A stretch of DNA of 64,000 nt from JANXQE01 sp035651635 (GTDB lineage: Bacteria > Verrucomicrobiota > Verrucomicrobiia > Limisphaerales > UBA8199): the NCBI GenBank assembly GCA_035651635.1, contig DASRFK010000152.1, positions 23,771 through 87,770 of the forward strand, read 5' to 3'. Positions 27,299-35,852 of the stretch are shown piece after piece. The stretch's first letter is position 1, and every line of letters begins with the position of its first letter. The notes below the pieces were generated by a model. It worked only from the letters and a program-made list of their open reading frames with translations, made no database searches and was not told where the DNA came from. Both the position numbers and the translations under genes were made by a program.

Positions 27299-27991
27299 CT
27301 ATCTTTGTGTTTCACTCGCCGCATTGTTCGCGGCTGTCTGGAGCCGCTTCATCGCCGCGGCCACGCCTTGGCTGTCGCAAAAAATCGAGGTTCCAGCCAC
27401 CAACACGTTGGCACCAGCTGTCACCACCAGTGGAGCTGTTTCCGGGTCAATGCCCCCGTCGACCTCCAGGTTACACTCCGGCTTGACCTGATTGATCATC
27501 TGGCGCACACGCCGAATCTTGGCAAGGGTCGAACGAAGGAAATGCTGGTGCCCGAAGCCCGGATTGACCGTCATGACAAGTACCTGGTCTACGTCTTGCA
27601 GGATCTCCTCCAGCACCGAAGCCGGCGTGGCTGGGTTGATTGCCACCCCGGCACCCTTGCCTGCCGCCTTGATGCGTTGCACGGTGCGGTGCAGGTTGAG
27701 GTTGCCTTCCCAATGAATCAGAAATGAATCCGATCCCGCCGCGCAGAACTCATCCAGAAACAGATCGGGGTCGGTAATCATCATGTGAGTCTCCAACGGC
27801 AGGTTCGTGACCTTCCGCAGTGCTTCGACGACAACCGAGCCCATCGAGATGTTCGGCACAAAATGGCCGTCCATCACATCGACATGGATGCGGTCCGCTC
27901 CAAAGCGTTCAGCCTCGGTAACCTGCTCCACCAGGCGGGCGAAATTGGCCGCGAGGATTGAAGGGGCGATTCTGATAGCGCCTTGAGGCAT
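27299..27991 (-). CDS. rpe: Ribulose-phosphate 3-epimerase
   Basis: 230 residues of TIM-barrel fold. Signatures are IRIAPSILAANFARL, HVDVMDGHFVPNISMG with the metal-binding His and catalytic Asp, and VMTVNPGFGHQHF. The phosphate loop is at 'LEVDGGIDPETAPLVV' and the following GANVLVAGTS. It interconverts ribulose 5-phosphate and xylulose 5-phosphate in the pentose phosphate pathway. It is followed on the same strand by a gene fragment and dps, and preceded by the class I aldolase gene, forming a small central-metabolism group. Confidence 0.95.
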   Translation of the reverse strand: MPQGAIRIAPSILAANFARLVEQVTEAERFGADRIHVDVMDGHFVPNISMGSVVVEALRKVTNLPLETHMMITDPDLFLDEFCAAGSDSFLIHWEGNLNLHRTVQRIKAAGKGAGVAINPATPASVLEEILQDVDQVLVMTVNPGFGHQHFLRSTLAKIRRVRQMINQVKPECNLEVDGGIDPETAPLVVTAGANVLVAGTSIFCDSQGVAAAMKRLQTAANNAASETQR

Positions 27992-28073
27992 GGGTTTCTT
28001 AGTTCGGTTTTGATGCGAGGAATGTGGCGACCAATCCTTCGAACGTGCTCACAATCCGGTCAGGCGGTTGGTT

Positions 28074-29024
28074 TCACTTCGTGCTCGACTGAATGTTCCC
28101 CGCCCACTGTCCTGCGGGCTTCTTAACCGTAGATGCCTCAAAGATGCTCTGAATGGCGGCATCCAGCAGGGCGTTGAATTCAGCATCGGATTGTTGGGCC
28201 GACAACCCCTCAACCAAAGCCCGTGAAAAGCTCGCGACAACGCCGTGATTTCGGCGCAGCCGTTCGTTCCCTTCTGCTCGCGAATAACCACCCGACAATG
28301 CAACCACTCTCACCACCTTCGGATCTTTGACACAATCGGCGTAAAAGTCGTCTTGCTCCGGGAGCGTAAGTTTGAGCAGGACCGATTGCCCGGCTGGCAG
28401 TTGGCTGAGTTTCTGAAGTATGGCCGCTTTGAGCAACTCTTCGGCCTTGGCTTTCTCGGGGCAATGAATATCCACTTCCGGTTCGACTATGGGCACGAGG
28501 CCCGCTGCAAGGATTTGAGCAGCTACCTCGAACTGCTGACTGACAACTTCTTTGATCCCAATGGCGTTGGCCTGGTTAATCACCGAGCGCATCTTGGTGC
28601 CGAAAATGTGCTTGCCCTTGGCCTTGGTGAGCAGCGCCGCAAGCTGAGGTATTGGCTTCATCAAATGCACGCCGTTTTTCTCATCCGCAAGGCCCTTGTC
28701 CACTTTCAGGAAAGGGACGACGCGCTTCACGTTCCACAGATAATCCGCCGTGGGCTGCGCCTCGATTTCCCGGTCCATAGTGTTTTCAAACAGGATCGCC
28801 GCAAGAATCCGTTCGCCAGTGAAGCTGGGGCTGGTAATGATGCGCGAGCGCATCTGATGCACAATCGCAAACATCTCAGCGTCGTTGCTCCACGCCCCTT
28901 CCTTGATTCCGTAAGCGGCCAAGGCCTTGGGGGTGCTGCCGCCGCTTTGGTCCAGCGCGGCTATGAAGCCCGGCTCGGCTTTCATTTTCTGCAGTTGTTG
29001 TTCGTTTAAGCCAAGAGTATTCAT
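28074..29024 (-). CDS. Class I fructose-bisphosphate aldolase
   Basis: 316 residues from ATG at 29024, which has a GAAGGAG ribosome binding site. The N-terminal 'GFIAALDQSGGSTPKALAAY' and 'VVPFLKVDKGLADEKNGVHL' are typical of the eukaryotic-like class I aldolases (Fda type). 'IVEPEVDIHCPEKAKAEELL' and the ALSGGYSRAE phosphate loop follow. The enzyme cleaves fructose 1,6-bisphosphate through a Schiff base on Lys. The upstream ORF extension to 29138 is leader. It lies close to the ribulose-phosphate epimerase gene on the same strand. Confidence 0.93.
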   Translation of the reverse strand: MNTLGLNEQQLQKMKAEPGFIAALDQSGGSTPKALAAYGIKEGAWSNDAEMFAIVHQMRSRIITSPSFTGERILAAILFENTMDREIEAQPTADYLWNVKRVVPFLKVDKGLADEKNGVHLMKPIPQLAALLTKAKGKHIFGTKMRSVINQANAIGIKEVVSQQFEVAAQILAAGLVPIVEPEVDIHCPEKAKAEELLKAAILQKLSQLPAGQSVLLKLTLPEQDDFYADCVKDPKVVRVVALSGGYSRAEGNERLRRNHGVVASFSRALVEGLSAQQSDAEFNALLDAAIQSIFEASTVKKPAGQWAGNIQSSTK

Positions 29025-29143
29025 GATGTCTCCTTCAATTTCCGTTAGCCTCGCTCGCAAATTCAGCATCGGTCGCAATCCCAGGATCGTTAATTGCGAG
29101 CGCGGGCCGATTCTTCGCACCCAACACCGTACAGACATACCCC

Positions 29144-29281
29144 TCAGGGGTATAGATTAAAAAAACCGGAAGGCTCATAACCCAACTGGTCCCGAATCTC
29201 TCCCTCTTCGAAACGAATCACTGAACTCACGAGTTGCCAGGTTCTCAAGAGGCGAGTCCGCAATTCTTCCTTAGACATCAT
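29144..29281 (-). pseudogene. Truncated lipocalin-like domain gene
   Basis: The frame begins MMSKEELRTRLLRTWQLVSS and continues VIRFEEGEIRDQLGYEPSG, the conserved start of small lipocalin-like domain proteins (PF13924 type), but stops at ~45 codons, about a third of the normal length. It overlaps the stop codon of the upstream SDR gene, so it was probably co-translated with it before truncation. Confidence 0.55.
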
Positions 29282-30069
29282 CAGAAGCATGCTTGAACCA
29301 CTCCGCCATCTACCCGGAGGGCGGCACCGTTGGTCGCGGCGGACAGTGGGCTGCATACGTAAGTCACCAGATTGGCCACCTCTTTGGTCGTCGCAAACCG
29401 CCTCAAGAGCGAAGACGGACGAATAGTTTTGAAAAACTCCGCTTCAAATTCTGCAAAAGGTCTACCACCGCTAAGTTGTCCCGCAAATTCCTCCACACCG
29501 GCGGAATGGGTTGGACCCGGCAACACCGCATTCACCGTAACTCCTGTGCCGGCACACGATTGGGCAAGGCCGCGCGAAACAGCAAGCTGCGCGGTCTTCG
29601 TCATGCCGTAATGGATCATCTCAGTTGGGGTGTTGATCGCGCTCTCGCTGCTGATGAAAACGATGCGCCCCCAGTTCCGCTCCCTCATGCCGGGCAGATA
29701 TGCACGGCTCAGGCGCACGCCGCTGAGCACGTTGACTTCGAAGAACCGCCGCCAATCTTCATCGGGAATACTCTCAAAGGGCTTTGGCTCGAAAATGCCG
29801 AGATTGTTGACCAGAATGTCCAACAGCGGGAACCGCCGGAGCAGCTCCTCAGTCGCCGCCGCCGTGGAGAGATCCCCCGCGAAGCCTTCGGTCCTGGCAT
29901 CCGGCACAGTTTGATGAATTTGCTCTTTCGCCTTAGCAACCGCGCTCTCCAAACGGCCGTTCACGATTACGCGTGCGCCTTCGCGTGCCAGCCCGGTGGC
30001 AATGGCAAATCCAATCCCTTTGGTGGAGCCCGATACGAGGGCTGTCTTGTCAGTTAGTTCCAGGTTCAT
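29281..30069 (-). CDS. Short-chain dehydrogenase/reductase
   Basis: 262 residues of classical SDR layout: SGSTKGIGFAIATGLAREGA (cofactor site), NNLGIFEPKPF, the catalytic Ser in IVFISSESA, and the intact YxxxK as HYGMTKTAQLAVSRGLA. The C-terminal 'NGAALRVDGGVVQACF' is normal. It is an NAD(P)-dependent oxidoreductase with unknown substrate. A truncated lipocalin-like gene overlaps its 3' end, and a monooxygenase-like remnant lies upstream. Confidence 0.9.
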   Translation of the reverse strand: MNLELTDKTALVSGSTKGIGFAIATGLAREGARVIVNGRLESAVAKAKEQIHQTVPDARTEGFAGDLSTAAATEELLRRFPLLDILVNNLGIFEPKPFESIPDEDWRRFFEVNVLSGVRLSRAYLPGMRERNWGRIVFISSESAINTPTEMIHYGMTKTAQLAVSRGLAQSCAGTGVTVNAVLPGPTHSAGVEEFAGQLSGGRPFAEFEAEFFKTIRPSSLLRRFATTKEVANLVTYVCSPLSAATNGAALRVDGGVVQACF

Positions 30070-30115
30070 AGATTAAATGGCAGTGCGGCTACCGACGTCT
30101 AACATCCGTGCTTAA

Positions 30116-30262
30116 TTAGTCCGTCGCGCCAATTCCAGAGGCGCAGTACCAGCCCGGGCGCATGACGATGCTATCTCCTCGGTCAGCGAAAACTCGATCG
30201 GAGCGCTCGTAGATTTGGACGTCTAAGCCGGCTTGAACCAATTCCATCCCGGTCGACAACCG
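30116..30262 (-). pseudogene. Possible FAD monooxygenase fragment
   Basis: A 45-codon frame reads LVQAGLDVQIYERSDRVFAD and RGDSIVMRPG, like the first beta strands of FAD-dependent aromatic monooxygenases, where a Glu-Arg after the second strand binds FAD ribose. The GxGxxG start and all later parts are missing. The assignment is tentative. Confidence 0.3.
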
Positions 30263-30273
30263 TGACTATTCGG

Positions 30274-30831
30274 TCATCGCGCATTGGGTTGGACGAGCGC
30301 GGCGAGCAACGCGTCGAAACTTGGCGCGCCGTCATGGCGCACACCATTAATAAAAAATGAGGGGGTTCCGTTGACGCCGCCCCGCGCTCCACTTTGAAAA
30401 TCCTCACGCACTCGCACCATGTGCGCGCCGCTCAATACTTCGCCAATCAAGCGCCGGGCATCCAGACCCAGAGCCTCGGCGTATTGAGCGAGACTTTCGT
30501 CATCAAGCGCCACTTGATTCTCGTATAGCATATCGTGCATCTCCCAGAATTTTCCTTGTGCGCTTGCTGCTTCGGCGGCCTCTGCCGCGTGTTCAGCATG
30601 CGGGTGAGAGTTGGCCAAAGGGAAGTTGCGAAAGGCAAAGCAAAGGCGATCACCCAACTGCTCTTGAATAGCTCTGACGATGGGATAAGCCTGTCCGCAG
30701 TAAGGACATTCGTAATCGCCATACTCGACCAGCGCGATGGGCGCGTCTATTGGCCCTTGAATATGATCGTGCTTGGCTCGTGGGAAAAGCAGTTTTGATT
30801 TGGAAACGACGTTGGTGGGATCATTTTTCAT
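30274..30831 (-). CDS. DsbA-family thiol oxidoreductase
   Basis: 185 residues from ATG at 30831. The thioredoxin-fold active site is VEYGDYECPYCGQAYP (Cys42 and Cys45), followed by an alpha-helical insertion 'HAAEAAEAASAQGKFWEMHD' and the cis-Pro loop GVNGTPSFFINGVRH. No signal peptide is apparent, so it is probably cytoplasmic, like the DsbA-like domains found with NhaA antiporters. It overlaps the upstream peroxiredoxin gene by 11 bases, which implies translational coupling and a shared role in thiol-based peroxide detoxification. Confidence 0.9.
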   Translation of the reverse strand: MKNDPTNVVSKSKLLFPRAKHDHIQGPIDAPIALVEYGDYECPYCGQAYPIVRAIQEQLGDRLCFAFRNFPLANSHPHAEHAAEAAEAASAQGKFWEMHDMLYENQVALDDESLAQYAEALGLDARRLIGEVLSGAHMVRVREDFQSGARGGVNGTPSFFINGVRHDGAPSFDALLAALVQPNAR

Positions 30832-31345
30832 TTTGGTCCTTATTAAGTTCTTCCAGTGCTGTGAGAATTCCGTTCGCGCCGGGGTTGATCCCCACGGGAG
30901 AAACGTAACTCCAATAGATAACACCCGACTCATTGATCACGAATAGCGCCCGCTCGGTGGTTCCGTCAGGTTCACGATACACACCATAAAGACGCGCCAC
31001 CGCGCCCTTCGGTTCGAAGTCGGCGAGCAGCGGGAAATGCAACTTGCGATCCCGGCTGAAGGCCGTATGACACCAGGCACCGTCAACGGAGATGCCAAGC
31101 AGTTCCGCTCCCAACTTCTTGAACTCCGGGAGAATTTCATTGTAGAGCCCCATCTGGTCACCGCAAACAGGACTCCAATCGGCCGGGTAAAACGCGAGCA
31201 CGACCGGTTGTCCACGGAAATCGCTCAATTTGACCGCTTGATCCGGCGTGCTCTTCAGGCTGAAATCTGGAGCCACAGCCCCAGCTGGTAGCGCCGCAGA
31301 TTTGAGGCTTCCCGGCTGTTGTCGTGGTGTGGTTTCATTATTCAT
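30821..31345 (-). CDS. Peroxiredoxin (AhpC/TSA family)
   Basis: 174 residues. The peroxidatic Cys61 lies in FYPADWSPVCGDQM and the Arg-bearing 'PDGTTERALFVINESGVI' is typical of BCP/AhpE-like peroxiredoxins. A second Cys92 (DGAWCHTAF) may resolve the disulfide. It reduces peroxides using thiol reductants. A perfect AGGAGG ribosome binding site precedes the ATG at 31345. It is co-transcribed with the overlapping DsbA-like gene. Confidence 0.93.
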   Translation of the reverse strand: MNNETTPRQQPGSLKSAALPAGAVAPDFSLKSTPDQAVKLSDFRGQPVVLAFYPADWSPVCGDQMGLYNEILPEFKKLGAELLGISVDGAWCHTAFSRDRKLHFPLLADFEPKGAVARLYGVYREPDGTTERALFVINESGVIYWSYVSPVGINPGANGILTALEELNKDQNEK

Positions 31346-31474
31346 AACGGTCCTCCTACTTCAGTTTCATAAATCTTGGGCTGAGGTCTGGCTTTGTTAA
31401 TCGTGGATTTCATCCCTGTTTAGCTTTTTGCCGGGTTATTTTGGTTTCGGGCTCTTGTTCGGTTGGATTCGCTT

Positions 31475-31972
31475 TCAGGCTGACCTCAACTCGCTTCCCA
31501 TTCCGGCATTTCGCGAGGTTGATTGCTCCGCTTTTGCAAATAACTTGGCATCGAGGGATATTCTGCCGCCACCCATGAACGCGAGCGTCAAGACCACGAG
31601 CGTATACAAAATCGCAAGTTGCGGATCGCGGCCTGCCAGAAGGTTTTGAAGAATGGCGCCACTCAGCGCGCCAAATAGCAATATTGCGTTAATCCGCGTG
31701 AACAATCCAATGATGATGAACAAGGAGCAGATGAACTGCACCAGCGTTGCCGCAACTGCCGAAGCGAGGGGTGCGGGGAAATGCATTCCAGCAACTTCCT
31801 CGGCCAATTTCCACGGTGTTCCGTTCTGGAGATAGGCAATCCATCCCTCCAATTTGTGCCAGCCGTGAATGTAGAAAATCATCAAGCCCGCCGACACACG
31901 AAGCAGAAAATGTCCCCACGTTTCGAGCTTATTGCCCGGTTCCACGCTAAGCGATTTTCTGAAGAGATCCAT
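31475..31972 (-). CDS. DoxX family membrane protein
   Basis: 165 residues with four predicted transmembrane helices: HFLLRVSAGLMIFYIHGWHK, ASAVAATLVQFICSLFIIIG, INAILLFGALSGAIL and LAILYTLVVLTLAFMGGG. The last segment, ending in 'GGGRISLDAKL', is the DoxX hallmark. The function is unknown. It lies only 27 bases downstream of the amidohydrolase stop on the same strand, so it may be the last gene of the operon driven by the sigma-54 promoter at 37621-37639. Confidence 0.85.
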   Translation of the reverse strand: MDLFRKSLSVEPGNKLETWGHFLLRVSAGLMIFYIHGWHKLEGWIAYLQNGTPWKLAEEVAGMHFPAPLASAVAATLVQFICSLFIIIGLFTRINAILLFGALSGAILQNLLAGRDPQLAILYTLVVLTLAFMGGGRISLDAKLFAKAEQSTSRNAGMGSELRSA

Positions 31973-31999
31973 AATTGGTGCGCGAATGTTTCGCGGTGC

Positions 32000-33877
32000 T
32001 CAGAAAGCGAAGCAGTCGCAGCCCGATCCGAAGAAGCCGGCATAGCGATTGCGAGCGGCCTCGATGCCCGCGAGAAGTTGATGGCCCGCATGGACGCAGC
32101 CATGATGATGGCATTTGGCATCGTGCTGATGCTGCGGCATCGGTACACCTGCTCGCGCAGCCTTGCGAACGTCCAACGGCGCGCCGTAACCGCCGAACAC
32201 CTTCACCGGCGACCATTCCGGCAAAACCGGAATTGGGGGTGGCGTGTGCGAAGCGAATTCCTCGGTCGCGTGAACGATCTTTCCATCAACAATCGTAAGC
32301 ACGGACTCAATGCTCTTGATCTGCTCCTCGGGCACTGACAGATAGTCGTCAGTGAGCACAACCAGGTCCGCCAATTGCCCCGGAGCAAGCGCGCCTTTCT
32401 TGCCGCTTTCGCCGGAAAACCAACTGCTGCCTTTGGTGTAAAGCATCAACGCTTCTTCCCGGCTCAGACAATTTGCCTCGGAATAGAGCGCAGCGCCGCC
32501 AACGGTTTTCCCGGCCACGAGCCAGAACAGGGAAAGCCAGGGGTTGTAGCTGGCCACGCGTGTTGCATCTGTGCCCGCCCCCACGGGAATGCCCAAATCG
32601 AGCATTCTCCGAACTGGCGGCGTCCGTTCCGCAGCCTTACTGCCATAGCGATCCAGAAAGTACTCTCCTTGGAAGGCCATGCGGTCCTGGATCGCAATCC
32701 CGCCTCCCAACGCTTTGACTCGTTCGAGGCTGCGGTCCGAGATGGTTTCGCAATGATCGAAGAACCAATTGGTTCCTTTGAAAGGGATTTCACGATTGAC
32801 CTCCTCGAACACGTTTAACATCCGGGAGATGCTTTCGTCATAGGTGGCGTGAATACGGAACGGCCATCTATTTGTAGCCAAGAGCGAAACGACCTCCTTC
32901 AAGTCCTTTTCCAGGTTGGACGGAAGGTCGGGCCGGGGTTCCAGGAAATCCTCGAAATCTGCCGCCGAATAAACCAGCATTTCTCCCGCCCCATTGCAGC
33001 GATAGAAATCGTCGCCCTTGCCCGGCTTCGTCAGTTTCATGCAACGCAGGAAATCATCCTTCTCCTGGTTGGGTTTTTGCGTGAAAATATTATAAGCCAT
33101 GCGAACGGTCATCTCTCCTCGCTCGTGCAGTTCTTCGATGATCGCATAGTCGTCCGGGTAGATTTGAGAGCCGCCGCCCGCGTCCACCAAGCTGGTGAGG
33201 CCAAGGCGGTTGAGCTCGCGCATGAAATGGCGGGAAGAGTTCATCTGCTGTTCAGGCGGCAGCTTGGGTTGCTTGCCGACGGTAGCGTAAAGAATTCCGG
33301 CATTGGGGCGGGCGATGAGGAGTCCGGTGGGGTTGCCTTTTCCGTCGCGCTGGATTTCACCCGCCGGTGGATTGGGAGTGTCTTTGGTGTAGCCGCAGGC
33401 CCGCAGCGCGGCTTTGTTCAACATGCCGCGGCAATACAAGTGCAGGATGAAGACAGGCGTTTCGGGGGAGACGGCGTTGATTTCATCAAGCGTGGGCATA
33501 CGCCGTTCGGCGAATTGGAACTCGCTCCAACCGCCGATGACGCGGACCCATTGGCCGGGCGGTGTCCGCTGCGCCTGCTCTTTGAGCATGCGCAAACCGT
33601 CCGCGAGGGAGGGAACACCGTCCCAGCGAAGCTCGAGGTTGTAGCTAAGGCCCCCGCGGATGATATGCATGTGGGAATCGTTGAGTCCGGGAATCACGCG
33701 CCGACCTTGTAAATCGATGACCTTCGTGTTCGGTCCTCGTTGATATTCCTCAGCGTCGTCCACGCCAACGATACGTCCGTCTTTGATGGCAAGATTACTT
33801 GCTTCGCGGTTTTTCGCATCTAGCGTGGTGATGCGTCCGTTGCGGAGTATGAGATCGGGAACAAGTGATGTATTCAT
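32000..33877 (-). CDS. YtcJ-like amidohydrolase with His/Cys-rich tail
   Basis: 625 residues from ATG at 33877, overlapping the monooxygenase-like stop codon by four bases. 'DLILRNGRITTLDAKNREAS' and 'VIPGLNDSHMHIIRGGLSYN' mark an amidohydrolase-3 protein with the HxH metal motif. 'GAGTDATRVASYNPWLSLFW' near the C terminus is the YtcJ signature with the catalytic Asp. The tail carries HQHDAKCHHHGCVHAGHQ, a dense cluster of possible metal ligands, then GCDCFAF. It probably hydrolyses an amide or ester, cytoplasmic since no signal peptide is seen. The porin and monooxygenase-like genes upstream suggest uptake and breakdown of an external compound. Confidence 0.88.
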   Translation of the reverse strand: MNTSLVPDLILRNGRITTLDAKNREASNLAIKDGRIVGVDDAEEYQRGPNTKVIDLQGRRVIPGLNDSHMHIIRGGLSYNLELRWDGVPSLADGLRMLKEQAQRTPPGQWVRVIGGWSEFQFAERRMPTLDEINAVSPETPVFILHLYCRGMLNKAALRACGYTKDTPNPPAGEIQRDGKGNPTGLLIARPNAGILYATVGKQPKLPPEQQMNSSRHFMRELNRLGLTSLVDAGGGSQIYPDDYAIIEELHERGEMTVRMAYNIFTQKPNQEKDDFLRCMKLTKPGKGDDFYRCNGAGEMLVYSAADFEDFLEPRPDLPSNLEKDLKEVVSLLATNRWPFRIHATYDESISRMLNVFEEVNREIPFKGTNWFFDHCETISDRSLERVKALGGGIAIQDRMAFQGEYFLDRYGSKAAERTPPVRRMLDLGIPVGAGTDATRVASYNPWLSLFWLVAGKTVGGAALYSEANCLSREEALMLYTKGSSWFSGESGKKGALAPGQLADLVVLTDDYLSVPEEQIKSIESVLTIVDGKIVHATEEFASHTPPPIPVLPEWSPVKVFGGYGAPLDVRKAARAGVPMPQHQHDAKCHHHGCVHAGHQLLAGIEAARNRYAGFFGSGCDCFAF

Positions 33878-34443
33878 ATAGATGTCCTTTCTTTTTCGGA
33901 ATGTAACCAACCTTGGAGGGCTCTCGTGATAAGTGGCATGACGACCCACGTCAGGAGCGCCACCACGAAGGCGTTGAAGACAATGTTGTTCAGGAGAAAA
34001 TTCCAATTGTGAAGCAAGCGACCGAGCGTCAATGCCAGGAGCATGACCACTGGAACTACTCCGAGGTAAGTTGCGATTGCCATTTTCCACCGGGGTGGAG
34101 GCGCATGGTTGTTCTGGCGAAAGAACGCTTCGAGGCCGTGGAGTTCGCGAGCCTCAGGCTCGCCGTCCGAGAGCGGGGCCACTCGCTTTTTCCAGTCGAG
34201 GTATAATGGCGAAGCATAGAAGGCATCCCGCTCAGCCGCATTGGCAAACGAGCGAAGGATTCCATATTCCGTCGAGCTTGAGCCAGGTGGCGGAACCAGC
34301 ATGGCCGCGCCCTGCACGCCACGGCGAGTCAGGGAGTGGGCAAAAAATTCCTTTAACGCGGCTTGGAACTCCTGCTCGTAGCCAGGCTTGATACGCCGGG
34401 TTATGGCAACGTGAATGGGTTGTGGACCAGCGCTCGCAATCAT
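33874..34443 (-). CDS. Antibiotic biosynthesis monooxygenase-like protein with membrane helices
   Basis: 189 residues from ATG at 34443. Residues ~10-110 match the dimeric ABM barrel: IHVAITRRIKPGYEQEFQ, then 'GILRSFANAAERDAFYASPL', then LHGLEAFF. The C-terminal ~75 residues hold two hydrophobic helices (MAIATYLGVVPVVMLLALTL and VFNAFVVALLTWVVMPLITR), as in the PF11695-like ABM-membrane fusions. The reaction is unknown. A paralog with the same layout is at 46514-47035, in another sigma-54 operon. The gene is tightly packed between porin and amidohydrolase genes. Confidence 0.85.
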   Translation of the reverse strand: MIASAGPQPIHVAITRRIKPGYEQEFQAALKEFFAHSLTRRGVQGAAMLVPPPGSSSTEYGILRSFANAAERDAFYASPLYLDWKKRVAPLSDGEPEARELHGLEAFFRQNNHAPPPRWKMAIATYLGVVPVVMLLALTLGRLLHNWNFLLNNIVFNAFVVALLTWVVMPLITRALQGWLHSEKERTSI

Positions 34444-34445
34444 AT

Positions 34446-35849
34446 TCAGAACAGAAAACTGATTGTTGCTGAGACGTAATCGACGTCCTTGCCGCCGGCT
34501 TCGTGAACATAGGTCCCGGTGAGGAAATGGACGTAAGAGGCCTGGACAGTAATATGGCGTTGAAGCTGCCACGTTACGTTCGCGTCCAGGGCTGTGCCGA
34601 CATAACTAGGCGAGTCGCTCCGCGCCGGGATCGCCACGAACCCAGGCACCCCATAAACCGCATCGTGTCGGGAATACCTCCAAAACCAGTTAGCGCCTCC
34701 GTCAATCGTCAGGGTCTTGGTCGGCTTAACGCTGAGGTTCGGATGGACGCCAATAATGTTCTGTGGTCGGATGAGGCTGGCGTCGTTGAAATACCCCGAT
34801 TTGAAGTAGAGCGCGTCGAAAGTTTCCAGTTGTCCATCCTTTTGGTCATGGTCGCCGCTGGTGATTCCCGTCTTGAGCCCTAGTCTTGGCTGCCAGGTTG
34901 CATCGAACGTGTAACCACCATCAATTGCCGCTGTCCACGCCAGAATCGAATCACGTCCGAAGCTTCCCACCTGCAGGACTTGCTCCGCGTCCCAATCCCA
35001 ATGATGCCAGGCGCCGAACTCTCGTGCGCCAAACGAATGCCTAAGTTCGTCCCCCGAACCGGAGGCGTAAGTGGCATGTTCGTTGCGAATGCCGAAGTAG
35101 TAGAGATCCAAACCCGCGCTGTGCGGGGCGTCAAAGTAATGCGTAGCGTAAAGCCCCCAAAACGTGGTTGAATGATCCTCCGCGTCAATATGGCCCGAAT
35201 CCTTAACGGGCCGCGTCAGAAAAGCGGTGAAATTCCAAAATGGCCGCGAGTAAAGCGCCTCAAGTCCGTCAAATCGGAATGGAATGTTTGGAGCGGAGCG
35301 TGTTGCAACGAGTCGTCCTGCGCCGAAACTCATGCCGAAGCGTCCCACCCGCAACGTAAGACGCTCGTCGTCCGTCAGGTAGGGGACGACATCAACAAAC
35401 GCGAACTGCAGATCGATGGGGTTCTGCTGAACGGGGGGAGGTGGATGGGACTCGCCTGCAACGATCCCGGAGATACCCTCGGCGAAGAAGCGGACTCGCT
35501 CCCCTAAATGCACATCGGTCAGCAGCGTGACGCGTTGCAACAAATAGGAGTCGGGGCCCAAGCCATGGATTCCAAAATTAGGATCGTAATTACCCTCGAA
35601 GCGTTCCCGTAACTCACCCCCAAGGCTCACATACCATAAAGGGTCGTCCTCTCGAAGAGGGATATATTTGGCGAGGTCAAACCAATCCGAGCGGTTGGCC
35701 GGGTTCGTCAAACAGGAATAATCCTCGTCAAATCGCACCATTTTGTAAGTAGGGGATTGCAAGGGAATTTCCGCGCCCGGCTTCAATTCCTGAGCCGATA
35801 GAACCACCGGCATCACGGCGAATACGGAAATGAGCAGGGCGGGACGCAT
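34446..35849 (-). CDS. Outer-membrane porin, alginate-export-like
   Basis: 467 residues with a signal peptide (RPALLISVFAVMPVVLSA). The mature part starts 'PTYKMVRFDEDYSCLTNPAN' and includes LWYVSLGGELRERFEGNYDP, the opening strand pattern of alginate-export (AlgE-like) porins. Regular alternating strands run to the C-terminal 'VDYVSATISFLF', ending in Phe as outer-membrane barrels do. It likely admits an acidic or aromatic solute. The ABM-like gene starts one base after its stop. A truncated copy of its N terminus is at 678-920. Confidence 0.88.
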   Translation of the reverse strand: MRPALLISVFAVMPVVLSAQELKPGAEIPLQSPTYKMVRFDEDYSCLTNPANRSDWFDLAKYIPLREDDPLWYVSLGGELRERFEGNYDPNFGIHGLGPDSYLLQRVTLLTDVHLGERVRFFAEGISGIVAGESHPPPPVQQNPIDLQFAFVDVVPYLTDDERLTLRVGRFGMSFGAGRLVATRSAPNIPFRFDGLEALYSRPFWNFTAFLTRPVKDSGHIDAEDHSTTFWGLYATHYFDAPHSAGLDLYYFGIRNEHATYASGSGDELRHSFGAREFGAWHHWDWDAEQVLQVGSFGRDSILAWTAAIDGGYTFDATWQPRLGLKTGITSGDHDQKDGQLETFDALYFKSGYFNDASLIRPQNIIGVHPNLSVKPTKTLTIDGGANWFWRYSRHDAVYGVPGFVAIPARSDSPSYVGTALDANVTWQLQRHITVQASYVHFLTGTYVHEAGGKDVDYVSATISFLF

Positions 35850-35852
35850 CGT

